Assembly (NCBI GenBank): GCA_963711675.1
Contig: CAVQFB010000006.1
Span: 186,001 to 250,000 of the forward strand
DNA: 64,000 bases
From: CAVQFB01 sp963711675
GTDB lineage: Bacteria; Acidobacteriota; Terriglobia; Terriglobales; Acidobacteriaceae
Direction of reading: 5' to 3'
Shown: positions 29,614 through 38,884 of the stretch, piece by piece
Position numbering within the stretch: position 1 is the stretch's first letter
Layout: each line of letters opens with the position of its first letter
Made by a program: the position numbers and the translations under genes
Notes under the pieces: generated by a model
What the model was told of the DNA's origin: nothing
Databases searched by the model: none
The model's input: the letters and a program-made list of their open reading frames with translations, nothing else

Positions 29614-30084
29614 TTATTCGATCAGCTTCTGCCAGGAATCGTCCGGCGGCCACAACTCGTGTCCAGCCTCGCGCAAGGCTGCCAGAGTCACTCCGGCATA
29701 GCTTTCTTGCACCAGAACATAGTCCGTATCGTAAGTGGATATCGCAAAGATGGGAACACCCTGCGCCGCGAGCGGATCGATGAACGATGCCAGCACTCCC
29801 GTCTGCTCAAAAGGAAACGGCCCTTCCAGCTTGAAGCACATCCAGCCGCGTTCGGCTTTCACATTCCCTGCCGGAGCGAATGGAACATTGTCACTTGGGC
29901 ATACGATCGACAACTCATCTTCTGAGCGAGTAATTGAAACAAACGATCCCGATGTCACCCAGTCCGGCACGAGCGTGTCCCCTGGAAATTGGCAGACTGC
30001 AAATAGTCCGGGCAGCCTGCGAAATTTCAGTTTGTGCTGGGGGCGTCTGCCAGGCGAATCGTCTTCGTCGCGGATCACAGGCAT
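29614..30084 (-). CDS. ACT-domain (CASTOR-like) protein
   Basis: A 156-aa soluble protein. The N-terminal half (FAVCQFPGDTLVPDWVTSGS, SITRSEDELSIVCP) and C-terminal half (GVLASFIDPLAAQGVPIFAISTYDTDYVLV) match the COG3603-type ACT arrangement, which usually binds small ligands such as amino acids. No enzyme domain is attached. It is probably a stand-alone ligand sensor. Start ATG 30084. Confidence 0.8.
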   Translation of the reverse strand: MPVIRDEDDSPGRRPQHKLKFRRLPGLFAVCQFPGDTLVPDWVTSGSFVSITRSEDELSIVCPSDNVPFAPAGNVKAERGWMCFKLEGPFPFEQTGVLASFIDPLAAQGVPIFAISTYDTDYVLVQESYAGVTLAALREAGHELWPPDDSWQKLIE

Positions 30085-30143
30085 CGCAATATCTTAAATG
30101 GGAGTACTCTTCGGAGAGAACCACGCCCCCGCGCCTCTGCCTG

Positions 30144-31619
30144 TTACGGCACCGCCGCCAGCGCCTCTGATTTTTTCTCCGCCGCTGCCGCCACCTTGGT
30201 CAGAACATTATTCAAGTCTTCGCGCGAATGATATTTTCCTCGCAGAATCACCGCAGCGATCTTGCGCGTGTTGCGAATATCCTCCAGAGGGTTAGCGTCG
30301 AGCAGCACCATGTCGGCCGCTCTGCCTATGTCGATCACTCCGTACTGATCGGTTTTGGCCATAAAGAGCGCCGGATAAAAGGTCGCCGATTGCAATGCTT
30401 CGGCATTCGTGAATCCCGCTCTCACTAGCAGCTCCAGCTCGTCATGCAAACTGAAGCCTGGATACACATACGGATCGGGACCGTCGGTTCCCGCAAGGAA
30501 CGGCACTCCCGCGCGGTGCATGGCGTGTGCCAGCTCGATGTAACGGCTCGAAATCATCTTCACTGTGGCGAGTCTATTCGGAGTCGTGTCCTTCTGCAGC
30601 AACGCCGGGTCCCACTGCTCTCGCGCAAACTGCGGCACGTATTTCAGCCGGGAATCATTGACTAGGGCGGGATCGTCGATCTTCGCGCTGGCCTGCCACC
30701 ACACCAGCGTTGGTGTCTGATAAGTGTTGTTATTCGCCAGCTCGGTAAACAGGCGCCTCGCTTTCTCGGGATCGTATGTCTGAAACGCCTGTGTGGTCAG
30801 GGCCGAGTAAGTGGTGAAGTCTTTCTTCGCCAGCGCATCCAGCCTGCCCTGACGAATCTCCCCTTCGCGGCTGGAACAGGCCAGCATGACGCCGCTCAGA
30901 TGCTCGATGCTCCGCTGACCGGCGGCTGAGGCTTCCGCCACGCTCACCGACTCAGGCACGTGCCCGACCAGCCGAATACGTTGGCGCACAGCTTCGTCTG
31001 CGACCGCCATATAAGCGTCGTGCGGCACACTGGAAAGCACTTTGATGAAGTCGACGCGTGGCTTGAGATCGTCGACCGCCTTGCGCCCCTCTGGAGGCGT
31101 ATTCACAGCGATGATCGTCGGATCAGGCTTCTCACCTTCTTTTCGACCATCGAGGAAAGGGCCAACGATGACCATTCGAGGACCGAGCAACTGGCCGGCG
31201 TCGATCCGCTTCCGACGCTCTTCCAGCAGCTTCAGGTCGCCGCCCATGTCGCGCACTCCGGTGACTCCATTGGCGACATAAAGCGGGTAAATAATGTTTT
31301 CATCCCAAGGCGCGCCCGCACCACCCGCGCTGTGCACGTGCATGTCCCACAGGCCAGGGATCAAGTACTTTCCCGTGGCGTTTATCACATGCACCTTGCG
31401 GTCTTCCTGGATCAAGCCCACCTTCGCGATCGCCGCAATATGCCCGTCCTTGATCACGACGGTGAGCTTTCGCTCCATATGCCCGGTGCGGGTGTCGACG
31501 ACGTTCACATTGGTCAGGATGAGCCGTTCGGGCTGGTGCTGGCACCAGCCATTGAGGGCAACGAGTACAACTAAGGGAAAAGCGGCTACTGATGCCCTCA
31601 TGCTGGCTCCCAAGGCCAA
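30144..31619 (-). CDS. Exported amidohydrolase
   Basis: A 491-aa metal-dependent hydrolase. After a signal peptide (residues 1-26) come the beta-sandwich region, the HxH metal motif in LWDMHVHSAGG (near residue 92), VKVL around the bridging Lys, His residues in VGHVPES and IEHLSG, and the catalytic Asp in LAGTDGPD. Imidazolonepropionase-, prolidase- or guanine-deaminase-like homologs share this layout; the substrate cannot be fixed from sequence. It lies 15 bp downstream of the add gene on the same strand and may be coexpressed. Confidence 0.85.
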   Translation of the reverse strand: MALGASMRASVAAFPLVVLVALNGWCQHQPERLILTNVNVVDTRTGHMERKLTVVIKDGHIAAIAKVGLIQEDRKVHVINATGKYLIPGLWDMHVHSAGGAGAPWDENIIYPLYVANGVTGVRDMGGDLKLLEERRKRIDAGQLLGPRMVIVGPFLDGRKEGEKPDPTIIAVNTPPEGRKAVDDLKPRVDFIKVLSSVPHDAYMAVADEAVRQRIRLVGHVPESVSVAEASAAGQRSIEHLSGVMLACSSREGEIRQGRLDALAKKDFTTYSALTTQAFQTYDPEKARRLFTELANNNTYQTPTLVWWQASAKIDDPALVNDSRLKYVPQFAREQWDPALLQKDTTPNRLATVKMISSRYIELAHAMHRAGVPFLAGTDGPDPYVYPGFSLHDELELLVRAGFTNAEALQSATFYPALFMAKTDQYGVIDIGRAADMVLLDANPLEDIRNTRKIAAVILRGKYHSREDLNNVLTKVAAAAEKKSEALAAVP

Positions 31620-31633
31620 AGAAGGAAGGAAGC

Positions 31634-32656
31634 TTACGAACGAAAAGCGAGCGAGTCAAACGAATTCAGGAAGTGCAGTTTTCGCTCGGCGGGCAGGAAT
31701 GCCGCCTCGAAAGAATTGCGTGCCAGCTCGCGCAAGTGCTCGTCGGTAAAGCCCATCGCGTCCTGAACCAGCTGGTACTCGCGCGAAAGAGATGTACGAA
31801 ACATGGCGGGATCGTCAGTGTTGAGCGTGATCATCATGCCGTGATCGAAATAATTCTTCACCGGATGATCGGCGATACCCGAGCAGCATCCAGTCTTCAG
31901 ATTGCTGGTAACGCATATCTCGACCGGCACCTGCCGCTGCGAGAGTTCCTCGACCAGCTCGGGATCCTGCCAGGCCGTGAGCCCGTGCCCGATGCGTTCC
32001 GCCTTCAAATTCAAGGCCCCCCAAATCGACTCCGGTCCGGCGCTCTCGCCCGCGTGAGCCGTCAGCCGCAGTCCCTTATCCGCCGCGTAGGCGTAGACCT
32101 CGCGAAAAAGTTCCGGGGCACCCTTGCGCTCGTCTCCCCCGATCCCGAATCCGACCACGTTGCGGTCACGGTAGCGCACGGCCAGATCGGCGACGGCCTG
32201 AGCCTTCTCCGCGCCAAACTGGCGGACGGCGTCGAAGATCCATAGCAGCGAGATGCCGAAATCGCGTTCCCCGCGCGCCCGGCCGCGTTCCAGCCCTTCG
32301 AAGATGGCGTCGAAATCCTGCTTGCGCCAGAGGCACACGCCAACCGAAACGTAAACTTCGGCGTGCAGTACCGTTTCTGACTTTAGCCGTTCCATCAGGC
32401 GGTAGGTGATCAGCTCATAATCTTCCGCCGTTTTCAGCAGCTCCGTCACGTCCTTGAATGCCATCAGAAAGCCGGTGAAATCTTCGTAGTGATAGAGCTG
32501 TTCGACTTCGGCAAGCGTGGAACTCGGATTCCCGTGGCGCTTTTTCAGTTCCAGCAGGGTACCGGGTTCGATCGCACCTTCCAGATGCAGGTGCAGTTCA
32601 GCTTTCGGAAGGGATTGGATGAACGCGCTGGGAAAAAGATTGGCGGGGGAAGTCAT
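31634..32656 (-). CDS. add: Adenosine deaminase
   Basis: About 340 aa from ATG 32656 (MTSPANLFPSAFIQ), which gives the family-typical start; a GTG at 32698 is possible. Zinc and catalytic motifs are KAELHLHLEG, LTAHAGES, RIGHG and TLNTDDPAMF. It deaminates adenosine (or adenine in some homologs) to inosine (hypoxanthine). The amidohydrolase gene follows directly. No purine transport gene is adjacent. Confidence 0.9.
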   Translation of the reverse strand: MTSPANLFPSAFIQSLPKAELHLHLEGAIEPGTLLELKKRHGNPSSTLAEVEQLYHYEDFTGFLMAFKDVTELLKTAEDYELITYRLMERLKSETVLHAEVYVSVGVCLWRKQDFDAIFEGLERGRARGERDFGISLLWIFDAVRQFGAEKAQAVADLAVRYRDRNVVGFGIGGDERKGAPELFREVYAYAADKGLRLTAHAGESAGPESIWGALNLKAERIGHGLTAWQDPELVEELSQRQVPVEICVTSNLKTGCCSGIADHPVKNYFDHGMMITLNTDDPAMFRTSLSREYQLVQDAMGFTDEHLRELARNSFEAAFLPAERKLHFLNSFDSLAFRS

Positions 32657-32730
32657 GGTGTCGCATTTTTCAGATGTCAGAAAGAAAGCCGCTTTCACAA
32701 TGAAGCACGCGAGGGCCCATCCCGGCTATC

Positions 32731-32800
32731 TGCTTCTCGATCGGCGTCATCCTTAGCGCAGCCGTTCTTCTGGCGGAGCGAAGGATCTGGCGTGCATCTT
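32731..32800 (+). repeat. Dispersed TGTCATCCTGAGCG repeat, copy C
   Basis: TCGATCGGCGTCATCCTTAG, then CGCAGCCGTTCTTCTGGCGG and AGCGAAGGATCTGGCGTGCAT; it is copy A with scattered substitutions. Located between the add gene and the amino-acid permease gene. Confidence 0.8.
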
Positions 32801-32824
32801 TCCCAAGGTCACGGGTACATCCAT

Positions 32825-34411
32825 CTACCCTCGCTGTCCCCGCGCGAACTCGCTGTGATGGCGGCTGTAGAAGATGTAGATGAGAAGACCGATCGCCAGC
32901 CACACCACGAATCGGATCCAGGTGATCACGGTCAAGCCCGTCATCAGACCGCCGCACAGCACAACAGAGATAAGCGGAAACCACGGCACAAAGGGCACGC
33001 GAAACGCGCGCTGCCTGCCCGGCTGCTTGCGCCGAAGGAAGATCACGCCCAACGAAACAAGCACGAAGGCAAACAGGGTTCCGATATTCGACAAGTCAGC
33101 GGCGTCTCCGATGTCGACCATTCCCGCGGGGATGCCGACCGCGAAGCACGCAATCCACGTCGACCAGTGCGGCGTCTTGAACTTGGGGTGCACCGCCGAG
33201 AACAACTTCGGCAGCAGCCCGTCGCGTGACATCGCGTACCAGATGCGTGCCTGCCCGTACTGGAATACCAAGAGCGACGAAATCATGCCCGTGAGCGCGC
33301 CCACCACGATGATCGACCGGAAGAGCGGCCGTGCACCGAGCTGCTGTAGCGCGTAAGCGACCGGCGCCTCAGCTGCCGCACCCGAGACAAACGTTGTGTA
33401 CTTCATCATGCCCAGCAGCACCACGGCGACGCCGATGTATAAGATCGTGCAGATCACCAGCGACGTGATAATGCCAAAGGGTAAATCGCGCTGCGGATTC
33501 TGGCACTCCTCAGCCGCAGTCGAAACCGAATCGAAACCAATGTATGTGAAGAATACGATAGCTCCGCCGGTCACGATGCCCGCGAAACCGGAAGGCGCAA
33601 ACGGCTTCCAGTTGGTTGGATTAACCAGCATGCCGCCCACGACCAGAAATGTAAGAATGGCGCCGATCTTGATCGTCACCATGATGTTGTTGGCTTCGGC
33701 CGACTCACGCACGCCTCGCACCAACAGCAACGTCAGAATGAAGACAATCAAGAATCCCGGAAGATTGAAGTACGCGCCGGTCCAGTGACCCGAAGCAAAC
33801 ACCGGACTCGCCCATTTCTCAGGCAAGATAATTCCAAACGCCGCCAGCTGTGCCTTGGAGTAGCCGCTGAAGCCCACCGCCACCGCTACGTTGCTGACCA
33901 CATATTCCAGAATCAGGTCCCAGCCGATGATCCAGGCAAAAATTTCCCCGAGCGTCGCGTAGGAGTAGGTGTATGCGCTGCCGGCGATCGGAATCATCGA
34001 GGCCAGCTCGGCATAGCAAAGACCGGCAAAGCTGCAGGCTACCGCGACCAAGAGGAACGAGATCGCAATCGAAGGGCCCGCCGCGGGACGGCCATGCATC
34101 AGCGCACCCGCCGTGCTGCCTGTACGAAGAAAATTCGCGATCAGGTCGAGCACCTGCGCGTGCAGCAGCGACGGCGCTTCGAAGTGCTCACCCGCAGCCG
34201 CTGTGCCCGTGAGTACGAAAATTCCCGAACCAATGATCGCGCCGATTCCCAGTGCGGTGAGCGTCCAGGGACCCAGCGTCTTCTTGAGCCGGTGCCCCGG
34301 GTCCTCAGAGTCCGAAATCAGCTTGTCGATGGATTTGCAGCATAAGAGCTGGTTGCTTGCCAGTGGCGGCTCAGCTTGCTTGGCGGGTTCAGTGGTGGAC
34401 GGTAGTGCCAA
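32825..34411 (-). CDS. Amino-acid permease (APC, CAT-type)
   Basis: A 528-aa inner-membrane transporter with about 12-14 helices. The first helix GIGAIIGSGIFVLTGTAA, the LCYAELASMIPIAGSAYTYSY segment, and AEECQNPQRDLPFGI in helix 8 are typical of the cationic amino-acid transporter (CAT/YfnA) branch. The soluble 45-residue N-terminus has an unusual CC pair (LLCCKS). Substrate is a cationic or neutral amino acid by family only. Confidence 0.9.
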   Translation of the reverse strand: MALPSTTEPAKQAEPPLASNQLLCCKSIDKLISDSEDPGHRLKKTLGPWTLTALGIGAIIGSGIFVLTGTAAAGEHFEAPSLLHAQVLDLIANFLRTGSTAGALMHGRPAAGPSIAISFLLVAVACSFAGLCYAELASMIPIAGSAYTYSYATLGEIFAWIIGWDLILEYVVSNVAVAVGFSGYSKAQLAAFGIILPEKWASPVFASGHWTGAYFNLPGFLIVFILTLLLVRGVRESAEANNIMVTIKIGAILTFLVVGGMLVNPTNWKPFAPSGFAGIVTGGAIVFFTYIGFDSVSTAAEECQNPQRDLPFGIITSLVICTILYIGVAVVLLGMMKYTTFVSGAAAEAPVAYALQQLGARPLFRSIIVVGALTGMISSLLVFQYGQARIWYAMSRDGLLPKLFSAVHPKFKTPHWSTWIACFAVGIPAGMVDIGDAADLSNIGTLFAFVLVSLGVIFLRRKQPGRQRAFRVPFVPWFPLISVVLCGGLMTGLTVITWIRFVVWLAIGLLIYIFYSRHHSEFARGQRG

Positions 34412-34542
34412 TCGGGCCTTCCTGGATTAAGCATTTAGCAGCTGGCACCAGGCATTTAGCCGTTGAGACTCGTCGTGGATCGAAAGAAAACCACACAGGT
34501 ACGACCGACTAGATGCCAAGTGCTCAGTGCCAAGTGCTGTAT
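34412..34542. repeat. Short intergenic direct repeats
   Basis: This gap has AGCATTTAGCAGCTGGCACC and CAGGCATTTAGCCG, then TGCCAAGTGCTCAGTGCCAA (34514-34533), a direct repeat of TGCCAAGTGCT. There is no gene. Similar low-complexity wording occurs near 44150-44346. Confidence 0.6.
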
Positions 34543-34704
34543 TTACCGCTTCGCCTGGCCACGGACCATCTTCTTCATCTTGCGCTTCTTCGATCCGCGC
34601 GCGTAATCGCGCTTGGCTAACGGTTTGGCGGCCTTGCGCTTCTTGCGCGCATCCCGCTTGGATTTCTTGCGCTCTTCCTTGCTCAGCTTACTGGTATCTG
34701 CCAT
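34543..34704 (-). CDS. 53-aa Lys/Arg-rich basic protein
   Basis: A short ORF (MADTSKLSKEERKKSKRDAR, then KKRKAAKPLAKRDYARGSKK and RKMKKMVRGQAKR). About 40% Lys/Arg, with no hydrophobic core or signal. AGGA lies about 14 nt upstream of ATG 34704. The reading frame fills the space between the permease and helicase genes on the same strand. Function unknown; the composition suggests nucleic-acid or ribosome binding. Confidence 0.55.
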   Translation of the reverse strand: MADTSKLSKEERKKSKRDARKKRKAAKPLAKRDYARGSKKRKMKKMVRGQAKR

Positions 34705-34799
34705 GAGTAATTAAGTAGTCCTCGTTTCTAGAATGTCTTTGCTATCCGGCCGCGATCGCAACTGGCTTTGCCGCCCGCCACTAGCCTCGAGCCGTCGCC

Positions 34800-37518
34800 T
34801 TAAGCCTTCTCCAGCTGGGCATACTTCTCTACCAGCTTCTTCAGACCGAAGCGAGGGAATTGTACCGTAATCTTGGCATCTTCACCCTCTCCTTCGCGCT
34901 GGTAGACCAAACCCTCTCCATATTTGGGATGTCGCACCTTCTGCCCCGGACGGAAGCCGCGTCGGCCCGCAGGCTCCTCGACGGGCAGCTTTGGCAGCTT
35001 GAATTTCTTCCCTCGCGACGCGAAAAACTCGGCTATGTTGTCGATCGAATTGTATTTACTGCCCACAGGGCCTGTCGCTCGTGGCTTTCCCGCGGCCGGC
35101 GGTCTCGCAGCCGCGCTCTGATCCTCGTCCTCGTAGGCGTAGTGGGTATCGCCAACGTGTGTGTCATCCGCAGCGCTTCGGGCCGCTTGACGCGGAGCAA
35201 CACCACGGCCCGCCGTGCCCGTCCACGCCGCGGCCTGCCTTCGCCGGGGCGCCCCGATCTCCTCCAGCAACTCCGCCGGTACCTCCTCCAGGAACCGTGA
35301 CGGCACGCTCGCCTCCGGCAAATCGGTACCGTAGCGGCGGCGGTAAACGGCGCGGGTCAGGACCAGCGAATCCATTGCCCGCGTCATGCCCACGTAGCAC
35401 AAGCGCCGTTCTTCCTCAATGTCGTCCGGCTGGAGGAACGTTCGCGAATGCGGGAACAGCCCCTCTTCCAGCCCGCATAGAAATACCAGCGGAAACTCCA
35501 GGCCTTTGGCGGCATGCAGGGTCATCAGCGTGATCTGCGCCCGCTCATCGTACTGATCGGCGTCACTGACCAACGCCGCGTGGTCCAGAAACTGGTCGAG
35601 CGTCTCCCCGCGATCCTTCGAGTCCATGGCGGCATTGACCAGTTCGCGCAGGTTCTCGATCCGCGAATAAGCTTCGGGCGTATCCTCCGCTTCGAGCAGC
35701 TTGATATAGCAGGTGCGATCAATCAGGAACTTCAGGATTTCGGCCGTGCTGACGGTGGGTGCGGGAAAAGTAGGGTCTGCTACAGAATCCTTCATATCGA
35801 ATTCGCCTGCCGTCGTCTCCGGTGTCTCCGCGAACTCAACGGGTGCCTCTTCGTCGGGCGGCCCAAAGTCGAACGACATAGGATCGAACTCGGTATCGTC
35901 GTCTTTATCTGAATTTTGCCGAGCTTCGCTCGGCTGGACAGACGAGGGCGTCTGTCCCCACGTGGCCTCTGCAGATTTCAGCGCCTCCGCCGATTGAACT
36001 ACTTCTGTCTCGTCATCTTCCCCCGCCGTCTCTTCGAGCCGCTCGACATACGTCCCGGCCAGCATGGCGCGCGCATCGTCAATAATGTCTTTGAAGCTCT
36101 TCAACGCTCCCAGCGCCCGCACCGGCAGAAGCTTGCGCCTCAAGACTTCGCCGATCGCTCCCCACAGCGACATCCCGGTCTCAAGCGCCACATTCTCGAT
36201 AGTCTCGACCGATGTCTTGCCAATGCCCCGCGTCGGCGTGTTGATCACGCGCAAGCAGAGAAATCGTGTCGTCAGGGTTATGGATCACCTTCAGGTACGA
36301 GATCATGTCCTTGATCTCGGCGCGCTCGTAGAACGAGAACCCGCCCACCACGTGATACTTCAACTGGTAGCGGCGCATGGCCTCTTCAAACAGGCGGGAC
36401 TGCGAATTCGTGCGGTAGAGCACCGCCGCGCGCGAATTCTCGCCCTGATCGACGACTTCGCGCAGGTAGCGCCCAATGTAGTCCGCCGCAAACAGCGCTT
36501 CATTCTCGCCGTCCGGCGCCTCGTAGTAGCCCACCTTCGTCCCGCCCTGCCGCGAGGTCCATAGGTTCTTCCCCTTGCGTCGGACATTGTTCGCCACCAC
36601 CGCCGACGCCGCCTGCAGAATGTTCTGCGTGGAACGATAGTTCTGTTCGAGGCGGACGATCTTCGCCTCGGGAAAATCCTTCTCGAACTCCAGAATGTTG
36701 CGGATATCCGCCCCGCGCCACGAATAGATCGACTGGTCCTCATCGCCGACGGCGCACACGTTGTGCCGCGCCCCCGCCAGCAGCCGCATCAGCTCGTATT
36801 GTGGCCGGTTCGTGTCCTGGTACTCGTCGATCAGGATGTACTGGAAGCGCCGGTTGTAGTAATCGCGCACCTCGCCCACCGCCTTCAACAGGCGCACGGT
36901 TTCGAGCAGCAGGTCGTCGAAGTCGAGGGCATTCGCCTTGCGCAGTTCCTTGCGATATTCTTCGTAGATGTGCGCCACGCGCTCCGTCTGCGGGTCAGCA
37001 GATTGCAGGTAGATTTCCTGTGGATCGAGCATGTGGTTCTTCGCCCACGAAATTCGCGAGAGCACCGTGCGCGGCGTGAGCTGCTTGTCGTCGACACCCA
37101 TCCGCTTCATCGCCGACTTCACCAGGCTCTGCTGGTCGCTCTCGTCGTAGATCACGAAGCTCTTGGTCAGGCCGATCGGCGGCGCGCCCGGCGTGGCCGA
37201 CGGAATTTGCAGCTTTTCAATATCCCGCCGCAGTACGCGCACACAAAAAGAATGGAAGGTCGAGATCACCGGCTTGGCAATCGACAGCCCGCCCACCAGC
37301 TTTTCGACGCGCTCACCCATCTCCGCCGCCGCCTTGTTGGTGAAGGTCATGGCCAGGATGGACTCGGGCATCACGCCCATGGTCTCGATCAGGTAGGCGA
37401 TGCGGTACGTGATGACGCGCGTCTTGCCGCTGCCCGCGCCGGCAAGGATCAGCACCGGGCCATTGGTCGTCTCGACGGCCTCACGCTGCTGCGGGTTGAG
37501 TTGAGAGAGGAAAGACAA
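34800..37518 (-). CDS. pcrA: UvrD/PcrA-type DNA helicase, frameshifted
   Basis: About 906 aa with one extra base near 36250. Frame 1 (37518 to about 36250) has Walker A AGAGSGKTR, motif Ia TFTNKAAAEM, motif II DEYQDTN and motif III GDEDQSIYSWRGA. Frame 2 resumes LRVINTPTRGIGKTS and carries motif V/VI (TLHAAKGLEFPLVF, VGMTRAMDSLVLT) and the PcrA-type C-terminus (VRHPKYGEGLVYQREG). A Glu/Asp-rich, low-complexity insert of about 80 residues lies in domain 2. PcrA unwinds DNA in repair and rolling-circle replication. It is normally essential or nearly so. Confidence 0.9.
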
Positions 37519-37603
37519 GGTGTTTACAACTTTAGTTTACGTGGCTGCGAATTGGAAATCTCGACGGCCTCTGTGCCCTCTGCGGTTGGGCCTTTTGGGC
37601 TGG

Positions 37604-38011
37604 CTAGGCGCTGCGCTCGGCGGTCCTACCCGCCTTGCACTCCGCGCACGGACACACTTCCCGCAAGAACTTCCACGAGTAAATCCCCAGGTCGTGGCTG
37701 TCATTCCACGCGAACCGGATCGCGTATTTCCCGATCGGCTCGGCCGAAACCGGCTTGGCTGAAGGCTTGAACATCGGCAGGGCCCCCGGTGCCAGCTTGG
37801 GAGGATCACCCGGCCTCCGCTTCGTCTTGTCCCGCTCCTCGTTGCACATGGCGCAGGGACAGGCATCACGCAAGAAGGCGAAGGTGTAGGCCGACCGGTG
37901 CCCGTCTTTCCACTCGATTTCTACCCCCGTGCCGGTGGTCAGGTTCACTTTTACCGACTTGGGATCTGTGGACGTCACTTTTCGCAGTATCGCATAGTCA
38001 CACCGATGCAC
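37604..38011 (-). CDS. DUF971-domain protein
   Basis: A 135-aa soluble protein (start 38011). It has two CPCxxC groups (RDACPCAMCNEER near residue 49 and REVCPCAECKAG near residue 120) that may bind a metal. The DUF971 family is also the N-terminal domain of gamma-butyrobetaine hydroxylases. Its partner is unknown. It lies 85 bp upstream of pcrA on the same strand. Confidence 0.85.
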   Translation of the reverse strand: MHRCDYAILRKVTSTDPKSVKVNLTTGTGVEIEWKDGHRSAYTFAFLRDACPCAMCNEERDKTKRRPGDPPKLAPGALPMFKPSAKPVSAEPIGKYAIRFAWNDSHDLGIYSWKFLREVCPCAECKAGRTAERSA

Positions 38012-38046
38012 AGGCAGACTACGGGAGGGGTGGCGACACGTATCAG

Positions 38047-38101
38047 GGCATCGCTTCAGCGATGCCGCTTGTTCCGCGAATCAATGCCCCCTTTAGGGGG
38101 C
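38047..38101 (+). repeat. Two-hairpin module 8
   Basis: Flank CGTATCAG, hairpin A GGCATCGCTTCAGCGATGCC (38047-38066), then hairpin B GCCCCCTTTAGGGGGC (38086-38101). It is the rightmost module of the window, in the gap between the divergent DUF971 and tetR-type genes. Confidence 0.85.
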
Positions 38102-38172
38102 TGGCCTCGACCTCCTGCATCTGCCATGGCTTCACTAAAGATAGGCTGTGCAAAATCTTCCGCAAATTTCCC

Positions 38173-38178
38173 TTGACA
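38173..38178 (+). promoter_or_regulatory. Promoter -35 element of the efflux operon
   Basis: Exact TTGACA 76 bp upstream of the regulator start. A -10 at 16-17 nt (ATAAGT/TAAGTT, 38195-38201) is weak but would overlap the palindromic operator. Confidence 0.5.
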
Positions 38179-38197
38179 AGAAGAACGAGGTTAGATA

Positions 38198-38214
38198 AGT
38201 TAACATCGTTAACT
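38198..38214. promoter_or_regulatory. TetR-type operator
   Basis: A perfect 7-bp inverted repeat with a 3-bp spacer, AGTTAACATCGTTAACT, just downstream of the -35 box and 35 bp before the first gene. A related half-site, TGTTAA, follows at about 38221-38226. Position and symmetry fit autorepression by the adjacent TetR-family protein. Confidence 0.6.
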
Positions 38215-38248
38215 AAACAGTGTTAATCAATTGTACAGTGTTATTGTT

Positions 38249-38884
38249 ATGGGCGTAAAGGAACGGCGGCTACGAGAGAAATCCGAAGTCCGGGACAAAA
38301 TCCTGGACGCTGCCCGTGAGCTCTTCACTACGGAGGGCTACGACGGCGTCTCCATGCGCAAGGTGGCGGAGAAGATCGAATACTCGCCGACTGCCATCTA
38401 CCTGCATTTTGCCGACAAAGAAGAGCTCTTCCACGAGCTTTGCCAGGAGGACTTCGGCAGGCTGGCCGAGGTTTTTCAAAGTTCTGCCATGCCGACCGAC
38501 CCGGTCGAGCGTCTACGGTTCATTGGCAAGACCTACATCGACTTCGGCATCCACTACCCCAATCACTACAAGCTCATGTTCATGACGGCTCACCCGGTCG
38601 GAGAACTCAGCGAAGAGGACCATGAGATCAAGGGCAACCCCGAAGTCGACGCCTACGCCTTCCTGAAAATTACAGTTGAGCAGGCGATCGCCGCCGGAGT
38701 CTTCCGTGAGGAACTCACGAGCGCTGACTTGATTTCGCAAACTCTATGGGCCGGAGTTCATGGCGTCATTTCCCTGCATATCGCCAAGGGCTGCGATGGC
38801 TGGGTCGAGTGGCACCCGATGCACGAACGCGTCAACCTCATGCTCGATGCGGTCCTGCGCGGCATGTTGAAGGAGGCCTTGTAA
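38249..38884 (+). CDS. TetR-family transcriptional regulator
   Basis: About 211 aa from ATG 38249 (MGVKERR); an upstream start at 38231 is possible. The N-terminal helix-turn-helix is clear (ARELFTTEGYDGVSMRKVAE, then YSPTAIYLHFADKEELFHEL). The C-terminal ligand-binding domain has Pfam TetR_C-like features. It is the first gene of the export operon, and its stop codon overlaps the permease start (TAATG), so the two are translationally coupled. It probably represses its own operon until a toxic ligand binds. Confidence 0.85.
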   Translation: MGVKERRLREKSEVRDKILDAARELFTTEGYDGVSMRKVAEKIEYSPTAIYLHFADKEELFHELCQEDFGRLAEVFQSSAMPTDPVERLRFIGKTYIDFGIHYPNHYKLMFMTAHPVGELSEEDHEIKGNPEVDAYAFLKITVEQAIAAGVFREELTSADLISQTLWAGVHGVISLHIAKGCDGWVEWHPMHERVNLMLDAVLRGMLKEAL

